Below, in pieces: positions 1 to 7,583 of a stretch of 22,590 nt of DNA. The stretch covers positions 1-22,590 of the IMG/VR virus record IMGVR_UViG_3300028610_000693. One strand, written 5' to 3'. The stretch is from a virus. The position numbers and the translations under genes were made by a program. Every line of letters begins with the position of its first letter. Position 1 is the stretch's first letter. The notes beneath the pieces are model-generated. The model saw only the letters and a list, made by a program, of their open reading frames with translations. It ran no database searches and was not told the DNA's origin.

Positions 1-41
1 GCCGCATCCAGGATGTCCTGTACGCTGGTCGTAGCAGCCAT
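1..41 (-). CDS. Start of a further late gene, truncated by the window edge
   Basis: Thirteen complete codons are visible, beginning MAATTSVQDILDA, and the reading frame runs off the left edge. The ATG overlaps the TAA of the preceding 387-aa gene as TAATG, so the gene continues the leftward late operon and is probably translated by re-initiation. No function can be assigned from this fragment. Confidence 0.6.
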   Translation of the reverse strand, partial: MAATTSVQDILDA

Positions 42-1204
42 TACCAGCCCCCTGGGAACACGTCGCGGGTCTGAGAGACCTCTGCACCCTTCTGCTGCCC
101 TACGGAAGCTAAGAAGTCAACCTCCGCGTGGTTGCTGGCGAACGACGTGATCGGTGGGGTGGCCCGCATCGCCATCTTTATCGTGAGATGCTCTACGTAA
201 GCGTCCTCGCCGTAGTCGGGGAGCGCGAGAGGGTCGTTCAGGCCCACGAGATCCCTCGGCGTCAGTACCAACTGCAGCCGCAACTGATCGTAGGCATCGT
301 AGTTCTCAGCCCTCCTGCCCAGAAAGAGACGCTGGCCCTGGAGGTACGCGAACTTGCGCGGCTGCTCGAAGTCCGACTGGAACGTCGCGTTCACGAGATC
401 AATCGGCTCACGGACCTCATTGTTCGTGGTGATGAGAGTCGGGTTCGGGAGCAGATAAGTGAACGAAGGGAGGGTCACCCCCGCAGCAAAATCCTCCAGG
501 GGCAGGGAGACGAAGAGATTCGAGGCACAGAGCGCCGGGTTCACCTGGGCGATCTTGGCGAGGATGGTCTTCTGGTAGCTGGACAGCATCCTGAGCAGCA
601 CACGGTCAGGGTTGCGTCTGGGCTCGAAGCTCGTGTGGTGGTCTCTGGCGTCCGTGATGATATCGCCAGCCGTCAGGCTCCCCAGGCTGCAGGTCTCAAC
701 GAACACCGCTGGCACGCAGGAGAGAACCTCGATCCACGATATCTGTGGCACCTGAGTCACGTCCGTGGCGTCGGGCGTCATCTCGATGTAGAGGCCGAAG
801 GCTGCAGCATCGCCGCTGAAGTCCTCGTAATCGAAGGCTATGTCGATCGTCTCGAACTCAGTGTTGGAGAACCCAGCGATCGACCTCTCGAAGAGGAGGA
901 CGGGATTGTCCACGCCCAGAGCCGCTGCGTTGGCCAGCCCAATGCGAACCGTCGCCGGGTCTGCAGTCAGGGCCAGGTCCCAGCGCATCGCTACGCGGAC
1001 CTCGATCCGGCCAGACGAGCCGAAGGGAATCCCCAGGTCGCCCAGCGCGAACGACACCTGTGGATCTTCTGCACCCGGTTGGAGTCCCGTGATGAACGCG
1101 GAGTCGTCACGCTCGACGGAGTTCAGCTTGGAGAACAGGGGCGCGACTCCCCAGCCGGGGGCCGGGAAGCTGGCTATGTCCGCTGTCGGCCTGACCAACG
1201 CCAT
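41..1204 (-). CDS. Virion-type protein of unknown function (387 aa)
   Basis: I do not recognise this protein. It is 387 aa, without an obvious signal peptide or membrane segment, and is rich in short beta-prone stretches with many Asp, Thr and Phe residues, as is common for phage virion proteins. The start ATG is preceded by a G-run Shine-Dalgarno (GGGGGG) directly after the TAA of the upstream gene, with a 12-base gap. It lies downstream of capsid, paralogue and small genes in the late unit and overlaps the next gene as TAATG. By position it could be a head-tail connector, tail or fibre-associated protein. That role is inferred from context only, because no motif supports a specific one. Confidence 0.75.
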   Translation of the reverse strand: MALVRPTADIASFPAPGWGVAPLFSKLNSVERDDSAFITGLQPGAEDPQVSFALGDLGIPFGSSGRIEVRVAMRWDLALTADPATVRIGLANAAALGVDNPVLLFERSIAGFSNTEFETIDIAFDYEDFSGDAAAFGLYIEMTPDATDVTQVPQISWIEVLSCVPAVFVETCSLGSLTAGDIITDARDHHTSFEPRRNPDRVLLRMLSSYQKTILAKIAQVNPALCASNLFVSLPLEDFAAGVTLPSFTYLLPNPTLITTNNEVREPIDLVNATFQSDFEQPRKFAYLQGQRLFLGRRAENYDAYDQLRLQLVLTPRDLVGLNDPLALPDYGEDAYVEHLTIKMAMRATPPITSFASNHAEVDFLASVGQQKGAEVSQTRDVFPGGW

Positions 1205-1216
1205 GGTCTACCCCCC

Positions 1217-1678
1217 TTATTTCTTCGGAGCTAGTGCAGCTTCGATATCCGCCTTGCGGTCGTCCCGATTCTCGTTCTCCATCTCAAACACCAGGAACAT
1301 CCTCAGTGCCGACTTCCTGGGTCCTGAAGCCCGTGCAAATTCCGCGCTGTACAGGGCCTCGTAGAATGCCGGGTTGCCCTCGAGCGCAGATGCGAGTTCC
1401 TCCAGGTTCGTGGTCGTCGGAGCCTCGATCTTCTCGATCTCGGCTTCTGCACGCTGTTCAGCAGCCTTCTCGACCGCCTTGGCTCTCTTGACGGCCTTCT
1501 CGGTTGGGTCGGAACGGCTGTCCTTCGCGCCGTCGTCCTGTCTCATCTCGAGCCTGCGCTTGGCGAGCACGTCACCGATCACCCGATGGCCGAAGTGAAC
1601 CGCACGAGTCTCCTCCAGGACGGCCTCTTCCGCTGCCTTCGTGTGGCCGATCACTCGATTTCCGAAATGTCCAGTCAT
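1217..1678 (-). CDS. Small charged protein with a duplicated HFGxRVIG motif (153 aa)
   Basis: The function is unknown. Residues 4-11 read HFGNRVIG and residues 28-35 read HFGHRVIG, so the N-terminus is a short tandem duplication with a helical linker between the copies. Residues about 60-90 are rich in Lys, Glu and Ala and look like a coiled coil. The C-terminal part is helical and charged. The start ATG overlaps the TGA of the 174-aa gene as ATGA, which implies translational coupling in the late operon. Its place behind the capsid paralogues suggests a virion or assembly role, but nothing in the sequence proves it. Confidence 0.75.
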   Translation of the reverse strand: MTGHFGNRVIGHTKAAEEAVLEETRAVHFGHRVIGDVLAKRRLEMRQDDGAKDSRSDPTEKAVKRAKAVEKAAEQRAEAEIEKIEAPTTTNLEELASALEGNPAFYEALYSAEFARASGPRKSALRMFLVFEMENENRDDRKADIEAALAPKK

Positions 1679-2199
1679 GTCAAGTCCACCCCCACCGGCA
1701 CGGGGGCCGGATTCTGCCGCAGCAAGCGGCTGAACAAGTAGCGCCCATCGGCCTTGATCCTCTCGATCGTGGCCGCACGAGCCTTCAGTCTCATCTCATC
1801 CTCCAGAACTCCGGAGTCCTGAATCTGCGCTTCGATGGCTGGGTTGGAAATCCCCCAATTCCTGTAGACGAAATCCGCGAAGCGGAAGTCCTCGATCAGC
1901 GCCCCGAAATCTGCACCCTCTTCGCCAAACCTGTACTTACCACAGAGTCCGAAGCCCTGAGACTTCAGAAGCTCGAGCCTCATCACTGGCCAGGACTGCT
2001 CGATACCCTTGTCGGCCCAGTAGTTCAGATGCTTTTTCCCTTCCTCGATTCGGGGCGCGTCAGGCTTCACGACGCCCATCCACCACCAGCCGTTGCCAGC
2101 GTAGAAGAGTTCGGCCATCGAGTCGATCTCCCGGAGACGCTTGAGCACGTCTTCGGGAGTTTCCTTCTCCACCCAGATATCAATGAAGCGTTCGATCAT
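1675..2199 (-). CDS. Conserved-type phage protein of unknown function (174 aa)
   Basis: This is a soluble, mostly helical protein that begins MIERFIDIWVEKETPEDVLK. It has a Trp-rich segment (GNGWWWMGV) near residues 35-43. No membrane segment or known catalytic motif is visible. The ATG overlaps the stop of the third paralogue as ATGA and its own stop overlaps the next start in the same way, so it sits in a tightly coupled run of late genes. The product could be a head-completion or chaperone-type protein, but I cannot assign a family. Confidence 0.75.
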   Translation of the reverse strand: MIERFIDIWVEKETPEDVLKRLREIDSMAELFYAGNGWWWMGVVKPDAPRIEEGKKHLNYWADKGIEQSWPVMRLELLKSQGFGLCGKYRFGEEGADFGALIEDFRFADFVYRNWGISNPAIEAQIQDSGVLEDEMRLKARAATIERIKADGRYLFSRLLRQNPAPVPVGVDLT

Positions 2200-3062
2200 G
2201 GCACGAAGCTCGAGGGGGTTTGAGACACCGACACGTCACCCAGACCCTCACCGCCGACCGGCCAGGGCCGGTACTCGATGATCGCTGACGACGGACCCAC
2301 GATGACTGGCGCACCCGCAGACCGAACGGTCAGGGCGATGAGGTCGGTCACGGCCTTGCCCTGAAGGATAGACGTGCCCGAAGCGTCCTTGAGTTGCTGG
2401 CCCAAGATGGCCTGGTAATCTCGGTTTTCGCTGGCTGCGCTGACTGCCGCAACGTGCCCATCCTGGGGGGCGGTATTGAACGCTGCCACTAGGGCCGCAT
2501 CTGTGTTGGTGGTCTGGGCTATGAAATCCCCACCTACAGCCTGGATGGTCAGGATGGCGACCCTGCCTAGTCCTGGAGGGACTCTCGGACAGCTTTGCAG
2601 CGCGAGTTCTTCCGTGGGGAACGCCATGACCGCAAGGGCCTCGTGGGTCGAGAAAGAGACCTCCCCTGAAGTGGCTGCAAGTAGCACGACGCCCCAGAAG
2701 CCGTCGAGGATCGTGAACGCATTCGTGAACGCCTGGGCCGCTGGCCCTGAGACGTTGCCGAACCCGCCCCCCGGAGCGGTAGCCTGAGAAAAGTCTTCCA
2801 TGCTGAAGGTGGGTGCAGCGTTCTGCCCGAACTGCGGACTCCCCACAGCGTACCCTGGCCTCACGGCCTGGACCTTCACTTCCATAACCGCTACCGAGTG
2901 CCCCACGGTGGACACCCGTAGGTCGCTGAGTCGCCAGTTGTAGCTGGGCCGCGTCGAGTAGATCGGAATGTCTTTGTCCGTGACGAGCGGCGAGACGATG
3001 GGTACGGAGATGACCTTCCGAAGTAGCTGGGCATCCCGGTGTACGTTTCTGTCTTGGATCAT
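2196..3062 (-). CDS. Third tandem paralogue behind the capsid gene (288 aa)
   Basis: This is the last of three homologous genes in a row. It shares with the other two an N-terminal IQDRN.HRDAQ.LRK segment, YNWRLSDL near residue 40, a central FTILDGFWGVVLL, then AVGGDFIAQTTNTDAALVAA, LGQQLKDASGT, and a C-terminus with EYRPWPVGGEGLGDVSVSQ ending in SFVP. There are no membrane segments. The start ATG overlaps the TGA of the second copy (ATGA). Placement right after the major capsid gene suggests a capsid decoration, head-fibre or other virion surface protein. That is inference, because I do not recognise the family. Divergence between the copies shows the duplication is old. Confidence 0.8.
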   Translation of the reverse strand: MIQDRNVHRDAQLLRKVISVPIVSPLVTDKDIPIYSTRPSYNWRLSDLRVSTVGHSVAVMEVKVQAVRPGYAVGSPQFGQNAAPTFSMEDFSQATAPGGGFGNVSGPAAQAFTNAFTILDGFWGVVLLAATSGEVSFSTHEALAVMAFPTEELALQSCPRVPPGLGRVAILTIQAVGGDFIAQTTNTDAALVAAFNTAPQDGHVAAVSAASENRDYQAILGQQLKDASGTSILQGKAVTDLIALTVRSAGAPVIVGPSSAIIEYRPWPVGGEGLGDVSVSQTPSSFVP

Positions 3063-3955
3063 GGCACGAACGACGGCCTGTTCTGACTCACCGAAGCATC
3101 GCCCACGCCTTCACCGCCTGACGGCCACGGCCTGTATTCCATAGCCCCGAAGGCTGGACCGTTGAGGAGCGACACGCCCCCGAAGCACTTGGTCATCAGC
3201 ACGAGCGCATCGCCACCAGGACCGCCCTTGCCCTGGAGCAGATTGGTGCCTGACGCATCCTTGAGTTGCTGCCCCAAGACCGACTGGGTACTGCGCGGTG
3301 CGCTGCTCACGGGCAGGCTGGCAACGTGGCCCACCTGCGGGGCCGTGTTGAAGGCCGCGACGAGCGCGGCATCCGTGTTGGTCGTCCCCGCGATGAAGTC
3401 TCCACCGACCGCCTGGACGGTCAGGATCGCCAGCCGCCCATCGGTGTTGCCCGTATCGCGTAGCTTCGGGCAATTCGCCAACGCGATCTCCTCCGTCGCG
3501 AAGGCCATGATCGGAGCCTGGGCGTACACATCCTTGTCGGATGACGCATTGGTCTGAAGCAGCCAGACGCCCCAGAAGCCATCCAGGACCGTAGCCACTC
3601 CAGGGCCAGAAGTGAAAGCCTGCGCTGCTGTAGGCGCGACGTTGATGAAGCTCTCCCCGTCAGGCGCGAGCCTCCAGAACTCGTCAATCAGAAACGTCGC
3701 TGCTGCCGTCCCTGGCAGAAGGCGAGGGCTCCCGAGAGCCGCCCCGACAGGACACGCTTGGGCCGTGATGGTCAGGACCGCATCGGAGAGATCCTGACGC
3801 CAACAGGCTAGATCACTCAGCCGCCAGTTGTAGCGGGGAGTGATGTGAAAGATCGGCTCGTCCTGATTGACGCCGAACTCGGGGACACTGAGGGCCACCG
3901 TGATGGTCTTCCGTAGAGCCTGTGCGTCCCTATGGATATTGCGATCTTGAATCAT
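3059..3955 (-). CDS. Second tandem paralogue behind the capsid gene (298 aa)
   Basis: This is the middle copy of the triplicated family. It starts MIQDRNIHRDAQALRKTITV and carries YNWRLSDLACW, a central VLDGFWGVWLL, AVGGDFIAGTTNTDAALVAA, LGQQLKDASGTN, and the shared C-terminus EYRPWPSGGEGVGDASVSQ ending PSFVP. The start is set by an AGGAG Shine-Dalgarno 8 bases before the ATG, which overlaps the TAG of the first copy. The gap to the first copy is 11 bases, and the overlap with the third is ATGA. The role is unknown, and virion decoration or surface function is inferred from position and copy number. Confidence 0.8.
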   Translation of the reverse strand: MIQDRNIHRDAQALRKTITVALSVPEFGVNQDEPIFHITPRYNWRLSDLACWRQDLSDAVLTITAQACPVGAALGSPRLLPGTAAATFLIDEFWRLAPDGESFINVAPTAAQAFTSGPGVATVLDGFWGVWLLQTNASSDKDVYAQAPIMAFATEEIALANCPKLRDTGNTDGRLAILTVQAVGGDFIAGTTNTDAALVAAFNTAPQVGHVASLPVSSAPRSTQSVLGQQLKDASGTNLLQGKGGPGGDALVLMTKCFGGVSLLNGPAFGAMEYRPWPSGGEGVGDASVSQNRPSFVP

Positions 3956-3966
3956 GGGTCAGTCTC

Positions 3967-4875
3967 CTATGGGACGAAGGATGGCCTGTTCTGGCTCACG
4001 GATGCGTCACCGACGCCCTCGCCGCCTGCGGGCCAGGGCCGGTACTCCACAACGGCAATCCCGCCCACGAGAACTGGAGCGCCCGCCGTTCGCACACTCA
4101 AGACCAGCGAAGTTCCAGCCCCGCCTGGACCGGGATTGTCGAAGCCGCCAATGCCCTGTAGGATGTCGGTCTCCGAAGCGTCCCTGAGTTGCTGGCCGAG
4201 CACGGACTGGAACGACCGGGGGCTGTTGTTGGGAATGATCGTCGCGACGTGTCCGTCCTGCGGAGCCGTGTTGAACGCGGCCACGAGCGCAGCGTCCGTG
4301 TTCGTGGTGCCCGCGATGAAGTCACCGCCCACCGCATTGATCGTGAGGATGGCAACCCGCCCCACGTCACCATCGGAGCCTGGGAAGGGCCTCGGCTTGG
4401 GGCAATTCGCCAGCGCATCCGCCTCGGTCGCGAACCCCTGGATCGCGCCGTTCACGATCACGCCCACAGCGTCGGAAGTATCTATGAGCACGAGGGCCAC
4501 ACCCCAGAAGCCATCCAGGACCGTGAATAGTTCTGTGAACGCCTGGGCGGCGATGGGACCGATGTTCCTGATCTGGTTCCTGTCATCTCGCTTCTTCCAG
4601 AACTCTTCGATCCCGAAGGTCACCGCTGCAGCCGGAGAAAGCTGTGGGCTCCCAACCGCAGCAGCAAAGGGCACCGCTTGGGCCTTCACGATTAGGTCGG
4701 CGGTCGCAAGGGATAAGACCTGGACCTCCAGATCACTCAGCCGCCAGTTGTACCTCGGCTGGATGAGGAACTGGGGCTCGTCCTGGTCGGTGCCGAAGGC
4801 CGGTACGATGAACGGGATGGTGAGAGACTTGCGAAGAGCCCTGGCGTCCCGATGGATGTTGCGGTCCTGAAGCAT
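3967..4875 (-). CDS. First tandem paralogue behind the capsid gene (302 aa)
   Basis: This is the first-transcribed copy of the triplicated family. I place the start at the ATG encoding MLQDRNIHRDARALRK because a GGAGG Shine-Dalgarno lies 6 bases upstream and the next copies start at the equivalent residue; an upstream in-frame start would add nine residues. Shared blocks are YNWRLSDL, VLDGFWGVALV, AVGGDFIAGTTNTDAALVAA, LGQQLRDASE and a C-terminus ending PSFVP. It is the longest copy because of a Gly/Pro-rich insertion (GGFDNPGPGGAG) before the last block. It follows the capsid gene after a strong hairpin, which may set its expression relative to capsid. Confidence 0.82.
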   Translation of the reverse strand: MLQDRNIHRDARALRKSLTIPFIVPAFGTDQDEPQFLIQPRYNWRLSDLEVQVLSLATADLIVKAQAVPFAAAVGSPQLSPAAAVTFGIEEFWKKRDDRNQIRNIGPIAAQAFTELFTVLDGFWGVALVLIDTSDAVGVIVNGAIQGFATEADALANCPKPRPFPGSDGDVGRVAILTINAVGGDFIAGTTNTDAALVAAFNTAPQDGHVATIIPNNSPRSFQSVLGQQLRDASETDILQGIGGFDNPGPGGAGTSLVLSVRTAGAPVLVGGIAVVEYRPWPAGGEGVGDASVSQNRPSFVP

Positions 4876-4910
4876 GATGATCCTCCGTTTTTTCAAAGCC
4901 AATGATGCGG

Positions 4911-4936
4911 CCCTGGGGGGCCGAAACCCCCCAGGG
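4911..4936 (-). terminator. Strong hairpin between capsid gene and first paralogue
   Basis: The arms CCCTGGGGGG and CCCCCCAGGG form a perfect 10-bp stem around a 6-nt loop, 16 bases after the capsid stop codon. No U-tract follows directly on the minus strand; the only nearby run is an A-run before the next ribosome site. It may be a partial or factor-assisted terminator, or a 3' stabiliser that raises capsid mRNA above that of downstream genes. The structure is seen directly and the role is inferred. Confidence 0.6.
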
Positions 4937-4951
4937 TTACCCGCCTGCTGA

Positions 4952-6301
4952 CTAGAACGAAGCGTCGAGGTTGTCGATGCGGACGTTCTTCCGGGGATGC
5001 GTGCAGAACAACTGCTCGTACATATTCCCGGTGGCGAAAAATGCGTCTTTCCGCCCGATGCTGTCGATCACACGGTTCCAAATGCTGCCCGTCCGATCGT
5101 CCCAATCCCACGTACCGAGCGTCAGACGACGCCAGGTATCGGACTGCAGACAGAAGACCACTTCTGGGGGGAGCTTCCGAGCCACCATCATGCGAACCTC
5201 ACGGTCCCCAAGGATGATGCTCAGTCCGCTTCTACCGCCTGCAAACGTCCTCGGATCGTTGAAGACCCGATCGCCCTTGAGGGACTGCCAGTAACCTCTG
5301 GCAGCGGCGCGAGACGAGATGATCGTGTCGATCTTGCCCGCACCCTTCACGGAGACCTCATCGTCCGCGAACGACAGCAACTCTTCCGTCAGTTGCCCGC
5401 CCCACACAGCATCCGAACCGTCGATGATGATCGACTTCCACTGTCTGGAGAGAGTCCCTGAGCGGGAGATGTTGTTGTACGTGGCGATGATGCCGCCGTC
5501 GTCCGCCCCGGCCATCAGTCCCGCGATCTCACGGTCTGTGCCGCCAGCGTTCTGCGACGAGGCTCCTGCCTCATCCCCTGGGAACAGATAGATATCTGCC
5601 CCTGCCGCGACTACGGCATCGACCAGGGTGTCGTTCCCGGCGAAGGTGACGAGATCGTTGTCCTCGTCAATGTCCGTCACCTGGAGGCTACGGAAGCCGC
5701 CACCAGTGATGAGGGACTGCCCATCTGCAGCCGTGTCGAAGACGATCCTCTCGCCCTCGAGGAACTGCAGCCAGGCATCCGTGAATCCATCCACTCCAAG
5801 GGAGCGGTTCACGGTGATCTCCACGACGCCCACACCGGGCTTCACTGGAGTGAGTTCTGCACGGGCTTTGATCCCCGCGCCGAACCCGATGTACATCCGA
5901 TCCAACTCGTTCACCAGACGAGTCACGAGATCGGGGAGTGCCCGCTCCATGTAATTGATAAAGGCGCCCTCGTCGCCAACGACACGACGCATCGTGTCGC
6001 CAGTCATCTCCACGGTCCCCTGAATCTTCCGGAGGAAGAGCCTGGAGTTCTTGAAGACCGGATCGTCGGCTTCCGGGATGTATTCGTTCTCACCCCTGGC
6101 ACCTACTCCAGCAGGAAGCTGGAAGTAGTGGGCCATCTCGATGAACCGTCCGCCAGTCGTGTCGTCTACTGACACGTTCATGTCGGTTTGGAAGATCGAG
6201 AGAAGCTCAGAATCCTCGACTATGTTGACGATGAGGGGGTCCGAGAAGATGATTTTCATCGCCTCGGTAATGGCATCGGTGGTGGTAGTCACGCTGGCCA
6301 T
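4952..6301 (-). CDS. Major capsid protein, HK97-fold type (449 aa)
   Basis: This forms the icosahedral head shell. Supporting evidence is the position directly after portal and scaffold, the length (449 aa, normal for this class) and the typical layout. The layout has an N-terminal arm with ITEAMKIIFSDPLIVNIVEDSELLSIF split by short turns, a segment resembling the E-loop region (GENEYIPEADDPVFKNSRLFLRKI, residues about 70-93), a long spine-helix region with ALPDLVTRLVNELDRMYI, and a C-terminal domain with GTWDWDDRTGSIWNRVIDSIG. A GTGAGG Shine-Dalgarno lies 7 bases before the ATG. No protease gene is seen next to it and no cleavage site is evident. I am fairly sure of the role but not of the subfamily. 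Confidence 0.85.
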   Translation of the reverse strand: MASVTTTTDAITEAMKIIFSDPLIVNIVEDSELLSIFQTDMNVSVDDTTGGRFIEMAHYFQLPAGVGARGENEYIPEADDPVFKNSRLFLRKIQGTVEMTGDTMRRVVGDEGAFINYMERALPDLVTRLVNELDRMYIGFGAGIKARAELTPVKPGVGVVEITVNRSLGVDGFTDAWLQFLEGERIVFDTAADGQSLITGGGFRSLQVTDIDEDNDLVTFAGNDTLVDAVVAAGADIYLFPGDEAGASSQNAGGTDREIAGLMAGADDGGIIATYNNISRSGTLSRQWKSIIIDGSDAVWGGQLTEELLSFADDEVSVKGAGKIDTIISSRAAARGYWQSLKGDRVFNDPRTFAGGRSGLSIILGDREVRMMVARKLPPEVVFCLQSDTWRRLTLGTWDWDDRTGSIWNRVIDSIGRKDAFFATGNMYEQLFCTHPRKNVRIDNLDASF

Positions 6302-6327
6302 AACCCAACCTCACTGTAGCTAAAGGA

Positions 6328-7563
6328 TCAAGCTCCAAGGAACTTGCCCAGCCCCCCTTCCTTTCGGACGAGTTCGAGGCGTTCCTTGATCGTCTGACCC
6401 GCAGGCAGCTTAGTAGGTTGGGTGGGTGCGGTTGCTTTGCCCGCTCCGGGCGCCGCCGCCACCTTCCGCCGTTTGGCACTGGCCTTAACGAGTTCTTTCC
6501 CGGATTTTGGCTTCTTCTTAGGACCCTTCTTGGTCGAAATTCGTCCCCGGCTCCGAGCGCCGTCCTTGATCGCCGTCCTCGCATCGAGGGGGTCGATCCC
6601 GTTGGTCTCAAGTCTAGCGGCCACAATCGTCGGGATATCCTTCACTTCCAACGTCTGCAGCTTGTTCCTTTGTATATGCTCCACAAGGTCGCGAGTCAAG
6701 TCTTGGACGAGTTGGGTCCTCACGGCAGCGCCCATTTTCTCGGGCACAATCAGGTCGATCGCGTCCCGGAGTTGCTGCCCATTCTTGCTCTGTTCGGCCC
6801 TCGCTTCCCGCGTTTTCTTTAGGTCTGCAACGGTTTCCAGCCGAGCCGCTTTTGCTTCGGCCTGCAGAGTTCTGAGTTCTTTCGGGTCTCCGATGAGCTT
6901 GTCCACCACGGCCTCGAGCTTCTCCCAAACCCCTTCATGTACTAGGATCGCGAGAGCCACTTGAGGGAGATCCTTGGCGTCCACGTACTCCATGAGAAAC
7001 CCAGCCGGATCAACCTCGAACGATTCCGAGATCCCGGCCAATTCATTCTCTCGGACCTGCAGATTGGCCTCTTTCTCGCGGTGCTCCTCCCCACGCATGA
7101 AGCCGTTACGCATCTGGTTCAGCCGTTCGGCGGTCTCTTCGTCATCGACCTCGATCTCGAAGTCTTCGCCGTCAGCCTCCCTGGAGGGGAGCTTGACGCT
7201 GTGGGGCTTCTTTTCCTCGCCCTCGTCCTCGTCTACGTCATCAGCGTCGGCGTCATCGTCGGCATCGGCGTCTTCATCTTCCTCGTCTTCATCTCCCGAT
7301 TCGTCCTCGACTCCCTCCTCCTCGCCCGCTTCCTCCTCTTCGTCTTCCTCGCCGCCTTCGTCCTCCTCTTCCCCATCGCTGTCGTCCTCCTCGTCGCTGT
7401 CGCCCTCCTCGTCTGTAGCGGCCATCATGGAACCCTTTTTCTCTAAGGTGGCCCGAGCCTGAGCGAGAGCGTCTTCAATCGTCGGGGGGCCTGTCTCTTC
7501 CTCAGTCGTGTCGTCGCTTCCGGCACCGTCTTCGGTCGCGGTAGCGTCGTCTGAATCTGCCAC
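6328..7563 (-). CDS. Scaffold-like capsid assembly protein with polyacidic tract (411 aa)
   Basis: This probably guides procapsid assembly. It sits between portal and capsid genes, the usual scaffold slot. Residues about 51-117 are almost entirely Asp, Glu, Gly, Ala and Ser. They are followed by a Glu-rich helical middle (coiled-coil-like, residues about 150-300) and a Lys/Arg-rich segment around residues 340-375, ending KLPAGQTIKERLELVRKE and a short tail. The strong charge asymmetry, acidic front and basic back, fits scaffolds that bind capsid through a basic C-terminal region. The start is GTG, chosen because AGGAGG lies four bases upstream; an ATG overlapping it is out of frame. Confidence 0.72.
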   Translation of the reverse strand: MADSDDATATEDGAGSDDTTEEETGPPTIEDALAQARATLEKKGSMMAATDEEGDSDEEDDSDGEEEDEGGEEDEEEEAGEEEGVEDESGDEDEEDEDADADDDADADDVDEDEGEEKKPHSVKLPSREADGEDFEIEVDDEETAERLNQMRNGFMRGEEHREKEANLQVRENELAGISESFEVDPAGFLMEYVDAKDLPQVALAILVHEGVWEKLEAVVDKLIGDPKELRTLQAEAKAARLETVADLKKTREARAEQSKNGQQLRDAIDLIVPEKMGAAVRTQLVQDLTRDLVEHIQRNKLQTLEVKDIPTIVAARLETNGIDPLDARTAIKDGARSRGRISTKKGPKKKPKSGKELVKASAKRRKVAAAPGAGKATAPTQPTKLPAGQTIKERLELVRKEGGLGKFLGA

Positions 7564-7583
7564 ATTTCCTCCTGGTTATGGGC

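Noticed and set aside
6974-7462. Plus-strand frame of 162 codons with long Ser runs opposite the acidic scaffold tract
   Set aside because: The Ser runs are the reverse complement of GAx codons in the polyacidic tract, an expected shadow.
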